Counted from the first letter of the stretch, positions 1 to 11,336 are shown. The stretch: DNA of 64,000 nt from Lepus europaeus (GCF_033115175.1 NC_084837.1:69339266-69403265); one strand, 5' to 3'. Translations and numbers: made by a program. Notes: a model not told the origin generated them from the letters alone.

Positions 1-173
1 AAAAGAAGAGGGAAGAGGAGGAAGAAAGAGTGAACTGAAGTTCAAGATTAAATATGGTATTGAAAAACACAAATCATTGTCTAGGCCTCCTCAAACATTT
101 TACTGAATGCTCCATAGAGCAGATGAGAGCAAACCTGTCCTTCCAAATGGTCTAGTTTCATATCTTCTAAAGA

Positions 174-499
174 AATTATTTATTTATGTATTTATGCAGA
201 GTGACAGAGAGAGAGGGGAGAGAGAGAGAGAGAGAGAAAGCTTCCATCTGCTACTTCACACCCCAAATGGCTGCAATAGCCAGGGCTGGTCCAGGCCAAA
301 GCCTGGAACCAGAAACTCCGGCTTCATCTCCCACATGGGAGGCAGGGGCCCAAGTACTTGGGCCATCTTGCACAACTTCCCAGGTACATTATCAGGAAGT
401 TGGATTGGAAGCAGAGCAGCCAGAAGTCAAACTGGCACTCTGACATAGGATGCTGATTTTGCAAGTGTCCGCTTGACCAATTGTGCCACACCAACCCCT
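174..499 (-). mobile_element. CSINE (lagomorph C-repeat SINE), near full length
   Basis: Reverse-complement copy. It opens with the A/T tail (TTATTTATTTATGTATTTATG), runs through a GA-rich tract (the complement of the CT tract) and a 'CTTCCATCTGCT' segment, and ends with the complement of the tRNA-like head (GTGCCACACCAACCCC). Several percent divergence and no clear target-site duplication suggest a moderately old copy. The two open frames across it are SINE sequence, not genes. Confidence 0.93.
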
Positions 500-2089
500 G
501 GATTGTAAATGGTAAGTGTCATTGAAGAGCTATGATTTATCATAACATTCATGAAATTTGTGTGCAATACCACCCACTAAGTTTTCCCAGAATCCCTAGA
601 AAACAGGGCGTGTGGCAAATGCTTTCACACCAACACTTACATGTACAGTCCCAGGGAGGCAGGAGGGAAAAAAAGGGAAGGAGGCAGAAAAGGAGGAAAA
701 GCAAGTGTGATGGACGTAGCTCAGCAGACACAACTGACTGCACCGGCTGGCAGGAAGTCTGTTACAAGGCCATCTGAGGACTGCCGTGGTGCTGAACAGT
801 CCATCCAAGGGGTGAGACAGGAGGTCGGAGCAAATTTTCCTGCTGGTTCCCTTCCATATGTTTCAGAATTTGCCCCCACGGGGAATTAACTCCCCTACAG
901 AGCAAACCATGGAGCAAACCATATGACCTATGGGTGACACAGGTCTTTGTCTGATTCCAGAGTGCTAAGAGGTTCCTGAGCCCATAATGTGAGCCCCAAA
1001 TCAAAACACATGTGGTAGAACATATGCCCAAGAATCTCTAGACAGGTGAGGTCCAAAGATCTGGAGTTGACCATACAAGGAATCTAATAAAACCGTGAGC
1101 AAAACTTTCAGAAAGATGTGCAGTGTTCCTGTTATGGCTTTGCACGTCCTTTAGACCCCCCCACAATACCTCCAAGAGAACTTTAAGCCAAGAGAATTGT
1201 GGCCTGATGAAAGAAGTATGTCTGAGATATGATGTTGGAGATGAGTGTGATGACTGGCTGATTGGAGAAGAGGTGGGACTATATTTGTAAAGAGGAATTG
1301 ACATTAAAATACTATGGACATTTACTCTCACTGCTATCCAGATGTAAGAAACAGATGATGCATTACTGCACAGTGGCAAGATATATTATTAAGAAGACTT
1401 TAAGCCACTTGCTCATATTTATTTATATCTACTTTGTAGTATGAGTCAGTCATTTGCAGTGGTTCACAAGTCAAATTAAAAGTCACAAATTGAGGTCAGA
1501 AAGAAAAATATAAGTGTTTAGATGTCTTAGAAGGGTTATTAACTTAATTCTAACCTCTGAACCTTCCTTAAAGTATTACAATGACAGATTCATTTCTAAA
1601 CATGAAGAGATGGGCATCTAATCTCCAAAAAATGTATAGAAGAAAAAGACCCATGAAAATGTGGTATAAGATTCTGCAAGAAAACTCATTTAAAGAAGTT
1701 TGGAAGTTTTCAATAATTGTTTATTTGGCCAAGGTGCTAACATGGTGGATAAAGAGAAGATACCACACAATTCACTGTTAATATACTTGATGAGGCACTC
1801 AGGTACCTTCAGTTTCCTTTTTCTCCCATCTTCCTGGTTAGCCACCCGTCCAGCCCTTCCAACTTTCCGATCATAGGTATCTCTCAGCATATGACCTTGT
1901 CCCCATTTCAACATGCGTGTCAAATTCCCTGAATGGACACACACAAGATAGTGTTATCAAAATTGTAGGTAATTTTTAATTACAACATATTATGCGGAAA
2001 CAGTTTGAAAGACTTAAGCAATGGAAGATACCTAGAAATATGAAGTCTTTAAAGAGATCAAATGGAAATTCCTGTACTTGCTTCCTTCC
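500..2089. other. Unannotated intergenic stretch
   Basis: No coding signature on either strand. The short open frames overlap each other on opposite strands and show no recognisable protein. A purine-rich patch lies at about 655-705. I see no recognisable transposon, though very old repeats cannot be excluded by eye. Confidence 0.5.
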
Positions 2090-3065
2090 ATGAATAATTC
2101 TGAGCACCTCTTGTATGCCTGTCACTTGTCACACCCAGGGGGTACAGTGATGCATACATCCTGCCCTCAAAGGGCTCAGAGTCCAGCCAGGAAAGCAGGT
2201 TATTATACTAGAAGAATTACAATGTATGGCCAAGTGTGATGACAGTGAAAATAGTGTTAAACCACCTAACTTATCTTGGGGATGCCTTCCATACCCCAAA
2301 GTGATATTTAGGTTGGAATCTATAAGGAAAAAAGATTTGGAATTACCTACGCAAGGCAGAAAGGTAGAATTCTTAATACAGACAGAAGCAGCAGCAAGTG
2401 GTATGGTTTAGTCAAGTAATTGGAAAATGTAGCAGAAGACAGATCATGAGAGGACTCTAAAGCCATGTTAAGTGATTAGATTTTATTATAAAAGTAATGG
2501 GAACCCACTGAACAATTTCAGCCAGCAACATAACGTTATCAGATGTGAGTCCCAGAAGTGCCAGTCAGGAAGCATGTGGAAGCATATGCAGGAGGAATCC
2601 AGGCAACAGAGGCTGAGAATCAGTCACACTAAGATAAGAGGGTAGAAGACAATGGTCTGTATGCTAGAAGCAGCTGAATGTAGCATGCTACTGGATATAA
2701 GATGTGAAGGGATAGGGAAGACTGATGGATGGCACTGAAATTTTCCACTTTGAGTACTTTATTATATGATGGTAGTGTTCAGTGAGATGAGAATATTGGG
2801 AGAACAGTAGTTTAAGGAAAGAAAACAATAATAAAAATTTAGGGCATGTAGAATTTGATGATCCTACAGTCTATCCAAGTACATATGACAAAGATTCAGT
2901 TAGACATAAGAATCTGAAGCTCATAGATATGATCTAAAAGTTCATTGAGTGATGTATCTATCTGAGAGTCAACAGTTGAGTATATGTAATAATTAAAGCC
3001 ATGAAAGTTAATGAGACCAGAAAATTAGAGATGGAAAACTGGAAATATATACAAAGTTCATAGAA
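2090..3065 (-). mobile_element. LINE2 (L2) fragment, reverse orientation
   Basis: Contains the familiar reverse-complement L2 landmarks in order: a 'ctgccctcaaagggctcaga' segment at 2160, the 'ggaacccactgaacaatttc' segment near 2500, an 'aatccaggcaacagagg' segment near 2600, and the complement of the reverse-transcriptase YADD-box region near 2975-3020 (an 'attaaagccatgaaagtta' stretch). Frames are broken throughout. The family assignment is from remembered consensus, not an alignment. Confidence 0.65.
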
Positions 3066-3349
3066 TCAACAATGTTATGTGATTAATAAAGAGATAGAGT
3101 AAGAACAAAATACACTTCTGGCTGTAAAATCATGCATGGTACTGTTCTCCTTGAAGTTGTTCAAACCACACTGAACATCTCTTGATCAGACTGTACTAAG
3201 TGCCATGCTCCCTTACCTAGAAGCAGGTTCAGAAGAGAATCCAGGTGATGACAACCCTGAAAACCAAGGTAAAACCCAAGAACTACTGAAGAGATAAATA
3301 AAAGATGATCTCCAATATTAGAAAGGCAACCATAAAAAACTGCATTAGT

Positions 3350-3500
3350 GTCATTCAGAATCCTTTATTTATTCAACAATGATTATTAAAGGTATGCAGG
3401 TACTATGTTCCTTAACAACGGGGCATTGAAGCACAGGCTGTAAGAGGGTCGGGAAAGGATTTTACAGAGGGAATGAAAAGATTGGATGGGTAGGGGGGAT
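3350..3500 (-). mobile_element. L2/MIR-type relic
   Basis: Begins with a TTTATTTATTCAACAATGATTATTAAAGG motif like the reverse-orientation ends of old mammalian L2/MIR copies ('tatttattgagc...'). Heavily diverged. Confidence 0.4.
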
Positions 3501-3599
3501 AACAAGCATTTAAATATTTTCCAACTTTGAGACTCCATGGTTCCCACAGACTGGGACTGAGACAGGGACGTCTACAAAACAACATAAATGCAATGAGCT

Positions 3600-3775
3600 A
3601 CCTGGAAGAAGCTGTTGTTGGTTTTGAGTCTACCGTGTCACAGGGAAACCCGACAGCCTCACCAGACTGTACGCTTCAGTTTCCTCACTAAAGATGAGGG
3701 ATTAGCAAGATATTTGCTAAAGTCCCTAAACTCTGTGAATGCTCATATTCTATAATTAATGTTCCTAATGAGGGT
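3600..3775 (+). mobile_element. MIR relic
   Basis: The MIR core is recognisable: a 'ttgagtctaccgtgtcac' region, then 'tcagtttcctcactaaagat', the usual CAGTTTCCTCATCTGTAAAAT core, then 'gctaaagtccctaaa'. Strongly diverged, with no intact ends. Confidence 0.5.
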
Positions 3776-4460
3776 TCTAGGCATATAATAAAAGCACCTC
3801 GATTAGGCAAATTTGTTACATGCGTATTTTGGTTGAATGAAAAGACACATTTTTCAAAACCCCAGGGCTTCTGGGGAAGCAAAGGAAATGAGTCATGGCT
3901 CCTTGTGCAAGTTGGCAAAGACAGTGTAAACCAATCCTGAATCACAGATCAGCCATTTTGAATCATTTCAGTATAATGGGCTTAATATTCCTCAAATACC
4001 CACCCAGGAAAAGGAGGGTCTGGACTGGTAGGGTATGGATTGCAATTATGTCTTGCCCATACCTCAAAGCTTAGACTTGACACTGCAGAATTTGTCATTT
4101 ATCATTGATACCTATTTGCATTCATCATGCTCAACTATATGTTTACTTGTATATATATATATACTGGTTTTAAAAATTTACCCTACTGGTTTTATTCTTC
4201 TGAATTCTATTTGTATGTGGATAATTAGAGTATCTCTGGGTTTTGATGAGTTGTTCAGAAAATTCAGAGGATACTCTAGGAAAGTAGCATTGGGTGGGAG
4301 GTTACTGAATTCTATAGTAAAAGTTGGTTTGGTTCCTTCAAGAATGAGAACATACAAAATTACACCAATCAGATGGTAGTTTCCAGAGAATTCTGTCATG
4401 CTTAGCCAATTGTCTGTCTCTTACAGTAAAGACCCTTTGTTTCCTTAGAAAGTCAGCTTC

Positions 4461-4721
4461 TAGACGTAGATCTTGTGGCACAGTGTGGTAAGCTACTGCT
4501 TTGGAACACCCATGTTCCATCTCAAAGTGCTGGGATTGAGTCCCATCACTGCTTCCCATCCAATCTCCTGCTAATGTGCCTGAGAGGGCGCAAATGATGG
4601 TCCAGATAGTTTGGTTCTTTCATCCTATGGCACCCCAGGCAGAGTTCCTGGTCCCTGGCTTCAGCCTGGCCCAGCACCAGCTGTCACAAGCATTTGGCAA
4701 AGTGAACCACCAGGTGGAAGA

Positions 4722-4773
<52 letters not shown>

Positions 4774-4833
4774 CTTTCCCATTCTCCCTATCATCCCTAT
4801 CACCTTGCCTTTCAAATAAATAAATAACAGTCA
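4461..4833 (+). mobile_element. CSINE, older subtype, first of a stacked pair
   Basis: Head 'gatcttgtggcacagtgtgg', body with 'gagttcctggtccctggctt' and 'agtgaaccaccaggtggaag', a long pure (CT)n tract, and a CTTTCAAATAAATAAATAA tail. It is preceded by AAAGTCAGCTTC at 4449-4460, and the same 12-mer follows at 4834-4845. These are its target-site duplication, and the right-hand copy was then reused by the next SINE. Confidence 0.93.
4724..4769 (+). repeat. (CT)23 microsatellite inside a CSINE
   Basis: Uninterrupted TC/CT dinucleotide run of about 46 bases. CSINEs carry a short CT tract at this place; here it has expanded and is likely to vary in length between individuals (inference). The 'SLSLSLS' open frames across it are artefacts. 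Confidence 0.9.
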
Positions 4834-4846
4834 AAAGTCAGCTTCC

Positions 4847-5180
4847 GGGGGCCGGCACTGTGGCTAATCCTCTGCTTGCAGAGTTGGCATCCCATATGGG
4901 TGCTGATTCGTGTCTTGGCTGCTCCTCTTCAATTCAGCTCTCTGCTATGGCCTGAGAAATCAGTGGAAGATGGTCCAAGTGCTTGGGCCCCCTGCACCCA
5001 TGTGAGATAACTGAAGGAAGCTTCTGGATCCTGACTTCAAATTGGCCTAGCTCCAGCCATTGCAGCCATTTGGGGAGTGAACCAGAAGATGGAAGGATGG
5101 AAGACATTCTCTCTCTCTCTCTCTCGCCCCCCCCCCAATAACTCTACCTCTCAAATAAATAAATAAAATTGTAAAAAAAT
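4847..5180 (+). mobile_element. CSINE, second of a stacked pair
   Basis: Clean head GGGGCCGGCACTGTGGC, body with 'gttggcatcccatatgggtg', a CT tract followed by a C run (5125-5136), and tail CTCAAATAAATAAATAAAATT plus A-rich sequence. The 12-base target-site duplication AAAGTCAGCTTC lies at 4834-4845 and 5181-5192. It is the same 12-mer that flanks the SINE to its left. Confidence 0.95.
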
Positions 5181-5599
5181 AAAGTCAGCTTCTAGCTCAA
5201 GGGTGGGAGACATCCAACCTATGCACCATATAAGACTTATGAAATCATTTGGTCTGCCCTGCCAAGGCAACTGCAGGTGGGACTGGAAATAAAATAAATC
5301 CATAGCCCATAGCAGGCTAATTTTTAAGTGGATGATTTTGCATAGCCTATGAATAATGTTATAAATATCCAGATAGCACTTCACAGAAGAAAGATTCCCC
5401 ATCCCTGCCTTGCTCAACGGGGTGACAGGAAAGAGTATTAGAATATAAGCAGGTACCTGCAATCCTTTCCCCAGTATCTCTTCTCTAACATCACAATGTA
5501 ACATCTCAATTGTACATTGGGTAAAAAGAAGTGCCTCCTCTCTCTTCAGAGCCTTGAACAAAGATCTCCAATAAGCCTAAAGAGTCTAGCAATGGGGAT

Positions 5600-5905
5600 G
5601 AGACATGGCCTCTAAGAATGCCAATTTTTCTCCAGCTTTGCCATCACCTGCTGGTGCACTGCCAACTCACCGGGAGTGGGACTGACTGCATGTTTCAGAG
5701 TAAAGTCTTTCCTCCAGTCCTGCCCCTTCCCCTTGGCAGGCCTCTCCTCAGAGCACTGGCTTCCACAATCATCTGATGAAGTGAGCTTGCTGGGGCACAC
5801 AGCTTTTTGGTATGCATGAATTTGCTCATTCTCATCCTTTTCCTGTTCAGAGCTCCTCAGGGGTTTCCTGGGCAGCAAGAGATCTGCTATGGGGCAGAAA
5901 AATCA
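5600..5905 (-). other. Protein-like open frame of unknown status, possible exon or pseudogene
   Basis: On the minus strand a frame stays open from a stop at 5905-5903 to a stop just downstream of 5612, about 97 codons. Its end reads ...GELAVHQQVMAKLEKNWHS. The translation is hydrophilic, rich in S/E/K/Q and free of repeat signatures, unlike most frames here. At its 5' edge the minus strand reads TTTTTCTGCCCCATAG (ending at 5887), which looks like a splice acceptor. I do not recognise the protein. No partner exon was identified, so this may be chance. Confidence 0.2.
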
Positions 5906-6334
5906 TGGATTTGGAACAAAATGTTTCCCTACAACACAGTGTCTGGGCAGGCTTGTTCTACTATTCAAAAACACCTCCATGGCCATATACCTCCATTTCT
6001 CTATTAAGGGGAATGTTACTGAACACAGACAGAGGCTCTGGCTCCCTCCTCCATTGTACCCTGTGCTGCCCATCTGCAGACATTGCGTTTTGCCCAATTA
6101 TGAAGTTATAGGCCAGCTGCAATAGGAAACAAGCTGCATCCACTGAAGAGTTTAGAAGCCTTCAAACATATTATCTCCTAGAGCTCTGAGAAGTCATTGT
6201 AATCAGAGGCTGCTCATGAGTAAATTATTTGAACATTTTCCTGGTTTATTTCATGTCTGTGTTAAAGACAAGAAAATGATTAGTTTCATTTCCCATGATA
6301 GAGAAAAAGGAAACACATCTTAAGAGATATTATA

Positions 6335-6677
6335 GGGGCCAGTGCTGTGGTGCAGGAGGTTAATGCCCTGGCCTGAAGCACCGGCATCCCATATGGGCAC
6401 CGGTTCTAGCCCAGCTGCTCCTCTTCTGATCCAGCTCTCTGCTATGGCCTGGAAAAGCAGTAGAAGATGGCCCAAGTTCTTGGACCCCTGCACTCACATG
6501 GGAGACCTGGAGGAAACTCCTGGCTCCTGGCTTCAGATCGGCGCAGCTCTGGCCATTTTGGCCAGCTGGAGGAGTGAACCAGCAGATGGAAGACCTCTCT
6601 CTCTCTCTTTTCTCTCTCTGCCTCTCCTCTCTCTGTGTAACTCTGACTTTAAATAAATAAATAAATCTTTAAAAAAA
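6335..6677 (+). mobile_element. CSINE with target-site duplication
   Basis: Head GGGGCCAGTGCTGTGGTGCAG, 'ccggcatcccatatgggcac', a CT-rich tract, and an AAATAAATAAATAAATCTTT plus A8 tail. Flanking direct repeats AGATATTATAG at 6325-6335 and 6678-6688 are the target-site duplication of an L1-driven insertion. Confidence 0.95.
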
Positions 6678-6742
6678 AGATATTATAGTTGTTAGATAGG
6701 CAGTTAGTACAGTCATCCTTCTTTGCACTAGGAACATATTCT

Positions 6743-6815
6743 AGGAATATACATATATACTAAACACTATATATGCATATATACTACATATATATGTATA
6801 TATATACTACAATTT
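6743..6815. repeat. AT-rich (TA)n low-complexity tract
   Basis: Imperfect alternating TA/CATA runs ('tatatatgtatatatatac'). No coding content. Confidence 0.75.
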
Positions 6816-7063
6816 TCCTATACACACATACCTATGATAAGTTTCATTTATGAGCTAGGCATACTAAAGATTAACAGCTCATAATAAAATAGAACAATGA
6901 TGACTCTATACTTCTATAATTGTTACATGAATATGATCAGTCATTCTCAGAATATCTTACTACATTGTACTCACCATATTCTTCTTGTTGGCTAGATAAT
7001 TGAAACCACAGAAAATGAAACTACAGATAAAGGGAAACTACTCTGTTCATTTCCTTTCTTTTT

Positions 7064-7234
7064 TATTTAAGATGTATTTATTTATTTCTCCCACTTGGTG
7101 ACAGAGGCCCCACTGCCTTCATAGGTGCATTATTGGGGAGCTGGCTCAGAAGTAGAGCAGCCAAGACATATCTCATATGGTATATTGTCATTATAGGTGG
7201 CAGCTTAACCTACTGCATCACAATGCCAGCCCCC
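7064..7234 (-). mobile_element. CSINE with large internal deletion
   Basis: Starts with the complemented tail (TTTAAGATGTATTTATTTATT), jumps over most of the GA tract and body to 'gcattattggggagctggct', and ends with the complemented head ('gcatcacaatgccagccccc'). About half the normal element length. Confidence 0.8.
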
Positions 7235-7255
7235 GTCTACGCCTTTTCTTTTTGT

Positions 7256-7574
7256 TTAAGATTTATTTATTTATTTGAAAGGCATAGTTACAGAGAGAGA
7301 GAGAGGGAGAAACACAGAAAGATCTTCCATCTGCTGGTTCACTCCTCAAAAGGCTACTATGACTAATACTGGGCCAATCTGAAGCCAGGAGCCAGGAGCT
7401 TAATCTGGGTCTCCTACTTGGGTGCAGGGGCCCAAGCACTTGGGCCATTTTTCCCAGACACATTAGCAGGGAGCTGAATCAGAAGTGGAGAAGCTGGGAC
7501 TTGGACCAGTGCTCATATTGGATGTGGTACTGCAGGCAGCAGCTATACCTGCTATGCCACAGTGCCAGCCTCCC
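7256..7574 (-). mobile_element. CSINE, near full length
   Basis: Complemented tail TTTAAGATTTATTTATTTATTTGAAAGGC, a GA tract, 'tcttccatctgctggttcac', 'gggcccaagcacttgggcca', ending at the head complement 'tatgccacagtgccagcct'. It lies only about 20 bases from a deleted copy in the same orientation. Confidence 0.95.
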
Positions 7575-7909
7575 CACTTGTTTTCTTAATTTCAGACTTT
7601 GCTGACTATTCTTCACAAGAAATTCCATATTTATCCAGGAATATGTTTCAAAATGGAAGGGGATCAAAGATTATCCATTTCTACCAAGTGAAAAGAGATC
7701 CTCTAGAATTCACACGCATTTTCTTTTGTTCCTTCTCTAAGGGAACAACTAATGGTCAAGTGTCACCATGTTACATCTTCAGAATCCACCAAACAACATT
7801 TGGCACCACAGTAGTTCCTAGCAACCCCAAATTTACACAGTGTTCTCAACTTACAAATGGACTTTGTTCTAGGGTCTCTTTGGAAAGCTTTTGTTTTTAG
7901 GTTTTAGAA

Positions 7910-8480
7910 ATTTGAATCTTATGCTACTTTTGACATTTCATTTTGTAATAATTTTAAATGTTAACAGTTATAAAAATTATACCAAATTCCATTATGCCCT
8001 TTGCCCAATGTATCATCCATGTTAAAATTTTATACAATCATAGAACAATTATCCAAACCTAAAAATTAATTATGAAGTAATCTCAAAACTCAAATGAATT
8101 TCACCAATTGTCCCCTAATACCCTTCTTCTGGGTCAGGATCTAAGGCAGACTCCACCTTGAATTTTGATGTCTCTTTAGTCTCCTATCATCCAGGACTAT
8201 TCGTGTGACCATCACACTTTTGAAGAGTACTGGATATTTTTTGGAGTATTTTTTGAGTTTGGGGGTTGTCTGTGATGCCTCATGATTCAAGTGAGGTTAT
8301 GCATTTTCTCAGAATACCAAGGAAGCAGTATTGAGCTCACTTCAAAGTATCCTGATATCAATATGTCTTATTGTAACTTTTATTACTTGGATAACATGTT
8401 TTTTCCCAGCTTTCTCCTGTAAAGCCACTGATTTTCTCTTTGAAACCATGACTTTTAAAAGTTAAGAATCCAGGATGATG
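7910..8480. mobile_element. Old L1-type 3'-region fragment
   Basis: Matches a common old mammalian L1 (L1M-type) non-coding segment as I remember it: 'ttatgccctttgcccaat', 'tttcaccaattgtccc', 'gatgtctctttagtctcct', 'cttttgaagagtactgg', 'tgtctgtgatgcctcatgat'. Orientation and subfamily need an alignment. Confidence 0.5.
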
Positions 8481-8754
8481 CTTGTCTAGCCCATCATAGT
8501 CATCAGCATGCACCTCTGAGAGCTTTAAATTAGGTGAAAGCAGGGAAGTCAAAATATGTGCTCTCACTCCCACCCGCCACCACCATCCTCTGCGCCTATG
8601 TACACTGAAGGAAGTAGGCAATGTGAGTGCTTTTCCCATCTTTGCCACTGTTGTTGACTGTTTTAGTCCATGGTCACAGAAGAATACAGTGACTCAAGGG
8701 ACAATTGTTTATTGTATGATAAAATGAAAATAATATTGATCAGCTCATTTTAGG

Positions 8755-8905
8755 TTTGAATCATGAGTCTCAGGTCTTGGACAAATATTCACCTTCTCTT
8801 CAACAGAATATGATAGTAGTTTCTACCTTGCAAGATTCATTTGAGTATTAAAGATTTAAGTATATGGTTCTTGTGTAAGGCCAGGCCCACAGGAGTCACT
8901 TAACA
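8755..8905 (+). mobile_element. MIR relic
   Basis: Order of MIR features: 'tgagtctcaggtcttggacaa', 'ttcaccttctcttcaaca', 'tagtagtttctaccttgcaag', then 'tttgagtattaaagatttaag'. Diverged. Confidence 0.5.
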
Positions 8906-8994
8906 GAAAGTATTAAGCATGCCTCATGGAAGATAGAATAGATGTCTCCATTCCAGTGTAACATTGGTCAGTCATCCGTATTTGTGAACTCTTT

Positions 8995-9320
8995 GTTAGT
9001 CTGGTGTATTCATTCCAAAAGTTTATATCAAGTGCCTACCATCTGCCAGGTGCTGGCTGGATAATCGCTGCCTTCATGGAACACACTGTGTAGTAGAAGA
9101 AAAGCCAGTAAACAAATGGAAAATAAATAGAATGTGAAATACTTGAGAGGAAACATTTACAATGACTCCTAAAGAATGGGAAGATTGTTCTACACAAAGA
9201 AGCAGAGAAATAGCACCTCTAGCACTGGCAACAGTAAAGGCAAAGTCTTAAAGTAGGAAAGGGTGTCGGATGTTCGAGAAAATGGGAGGTAGCCAGAGTG
9301 ACCGGCTCCGAGAATAGTTT
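8995..9320 (-). mobile_element. L2-type relic, reverse orientation
   Basis: Contains 'gtgcctaccatctgccaggt', 'gctgccttcatggaacaca', 'gccagtaaacaaatgga' and then 'ggcaacagtaaaggcaaagt', the same order as reverse-orientation L2 copies elsewhere in this window (compare about 43.75-43.95 kb). Confidence 0.5.
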
Positions 9321-10237
9321 AAGAACTACCTATACTTTATAAGACAAACTATGGGGAAGGCTTATTTATATATTTTTTTCTCTTAGCTAAGGACCATCTA
9401 GACTTCTGCTCAGTTTTAGACATTTCAATTTGTCATTGGTGGCATTAGAAATTCATCTCCCCACCTTAGGGTTGGGGATTGTAGGAAAAAGGATACATTT
9501 ACCTTAATTCTGCTCATAGCTGAAAGTGTTATGTGTTCCACAGTTTTCCCTTCTCCACTGTGAACATATAAGAAGGCTGAATGTGCATCCATTTACTGTC
9601 TTTACTGTCCCACATCTTCCATGCCAACTATGTTCTCCTGAGGTGGTAATGATCTTGCTAAGGTCCACTTGCTAAGTACACAATTTTCTCTGCCTTGAAA
9701 AGTCCCCAAGCATGCTGCAAACATAGCATTCCTTCAACACGGAAAGTTAAGCTGTGAAAACAAGGTTGTCTAGCACCTTAAATATTGTCACGTTACATTA
9801 AAAACACATTATACCTGATTCTCCAATGCTCAGAGCAAAGCAGACTCATATAAGCCTGTTGGAGGAGTGTACCTCTTGGAGGATTCTTTGAAAGGATTTG
9901 GATTTCCAGGTTTGCTTGGGGTCTGTGTGTAGATGTGACTTAGGTTGTCACCTAGACAGGTCTATTGCAGCATATATAAATGACCATCTATTTTCTGGTT
10001 CTGTGGTACTGCTGCTGGGGCCTTATTCTGGTCTCTATCTGCTCTGCCTAGAAACATCATATAAAAATTTTGCAGTCTACTGTAAGGCTGAAAAGATGAT
10101 GGTTGCAAAAGACTTACTGTCTATGATTAGAAAAGGTTTGGGTTTGAATGAGAAATCTGCAAACAGCAGTGGAGTATATTACCCTTCCACTTCCAGGTAA
10201 TTTCAGTTTTAGAAAGAGCAGTACTAGTGTCAGAAGT
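9321..10237. other. Unannotated stretch
   Basis: Moderately AT-rich, with no recognised repeat. The 100-codon open frame at 9898-10200 has no recognisable domain and no conserved-looking features; I treat it as chance. Confidence 0.4.
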
Positions 10238-10663
10238 TGAAATGTGTCTCTGCCTGGTCTCCCACCCCAAATTAATATACTCAACTCCTAATTCCCAAGA
10301 CCTCAGAAGCTGACCTTATTTGAAGATAGGGTCTTCACAGAGTTAATCAAATTAAAGAGAAGTCCTTGGGATTGTTTCTAATCCAATACAACTGCTGCCC
10401 ACATAAGAGAAGGAAATTTGGACACAGAGACACACCTACAGGGGAGACAAGGTGAACCGAAGCAGGAAGAAACCACTATCTACAACCCAGAGAGAGAAAC
10501 CAGGAACAGATATTTCCTTCATAGCCCTCAGAAAAAGCCAAAAGCTCTGTGGACACTTTGATTTTGAACTTCTGGCCTCCAGAATTGTGAGACACCAAAT
10601 TTTTGTTGTATAAGCCACCCAACATGTGGTGCTTTATTACATCAGCTCTAGCAAACTAGCACA
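10238..10663 (+). mobile_element. MaLR (MLT1-type) solitary LTR
   Basis: The layout is that of an MLT1/MST-type LTR: starts TGAAATGTGTC, 'accccaaattaatatactc', 'cctcagaagctgacctta', 'ttgaagatagggtcttcaca', 'ggacacagagacacacc', 'tggcctccagaattgtgaga', 'tgttgtataagccaccca', and ends 'gcaaactagcaca'. No internal region is attached, so this is a solo LTR. Old and without coding capacity. Confidence 0.8.
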
Positions 10664-10759
10664 GTTGAGCTACAATGAAACACCAATTGAAGGCGAAAGG
10701 GATCACCTGTCCCAATCTATTCCCCTGCTCCCTTTTACTATGAAACGCCCTAAGTTCCA

Positions 10760-10935
10760 AGATAATGATTCCAAGTCCTGCTTGCACATTATTATAATCA
10801 CTTGGAAAGCTTTTAAAAATTTTGCATGTCTCGGTATACCCCATCAAGTAAACTAGAATTTCTGGGAGCAGAGCCTTGTATCTGATATTTTTTCAGATCT
10901 TGTCATAAGATTCTAATGTGCTAATATGTTTGGAC
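10760..10935 (+). mobile_element. MER5-like hAT relic, diverged
   Basis: 'ttattataatcacttggaaagctt', 'taaactagaatttctggg' and 'cagatcttgtcataagattct' follow the order of the MER5A consensus (aatcacctggagggctt, agagtttctgattc). Weak ends. Confidence 0.45.
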
Positions 10936-10955
10936 ACCCATGCATTAGTTTAATG

Positions 10956-11248
10956 CAGTGGTCCTCAAAGTGTATCTCCCAGACACAAGTGTTACCTGGG
11001 AACTTGTTAGAAGTGCATATTCTTTTTTTAAAATAAGATTTATTTATTTATTTATTTGAAAGGCAGTTACAGAGAGGCAGAGAGAGAGAGAGAAGCCTTC
11101 CATCCACTGGTTCACTCCCCAAATTGACACTCTACAGAAGAGCTACAGAATCAGAAACTCTTGAGATGAGGTCTAACGATCAGTGTTTCAACAAGCCTCC
11201 TAGGGTGATGTGGATTTTTGTTCACATTTGAGAAGCATTGGTCTACTG
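10956..11248 (+). mobile_element. MER5A-like hAT element, interrupted by a CSINE fragment
   Basis: Terminal inverted repeats are visible: CAGTGGTCCTCAAA at the left and TTTGAGAAGCATTGGTC at the right. The interior carries 'ttacctgggaacttgttaga' and, past an inserted CSINE piece, 'cagaatcagaaactcttgag'. It is a non-autonomous, transposase-free element. Confidence 0.75.
11023..11125 (-). mobile_element. CSINE fragment, 5'-truncated, inside MER5A-like element
   Basis: Complemented tail (AAGATTTATTTATTTATTTATTTGAAAGGC), GA tract and 'ccttccatccactggttcac', then an abrupt switch back to MER5A-like sequence at about 11126. Only the 3' third of the SINE is present. Confidence 0.85.
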
Positions 11249-11336
11249 TATGGATGAATTACGTGCTGGAAGATGACTTACATGTCAAGAGAATCTGAAA
11301 AATCGTGGCTCTTTTACATACACCTCCCCCAACACA

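Noticed and set aside
4724..4769. Tandem repeat considered as a CRISPR-like or regulatory array
   Set aside because: It is a pure CT dinucleotide run inside a SINE. There are no spacers and the genome is mammalian.
5151..5561. 136-codon minus-strand frame next to the protein-like frame at 5.6-5.9 kb
   Set aside because: Its C-terminal part runs into the CSINE tail, and the rest looks like old repeat-derived or unique non-coding sequence with no motif.
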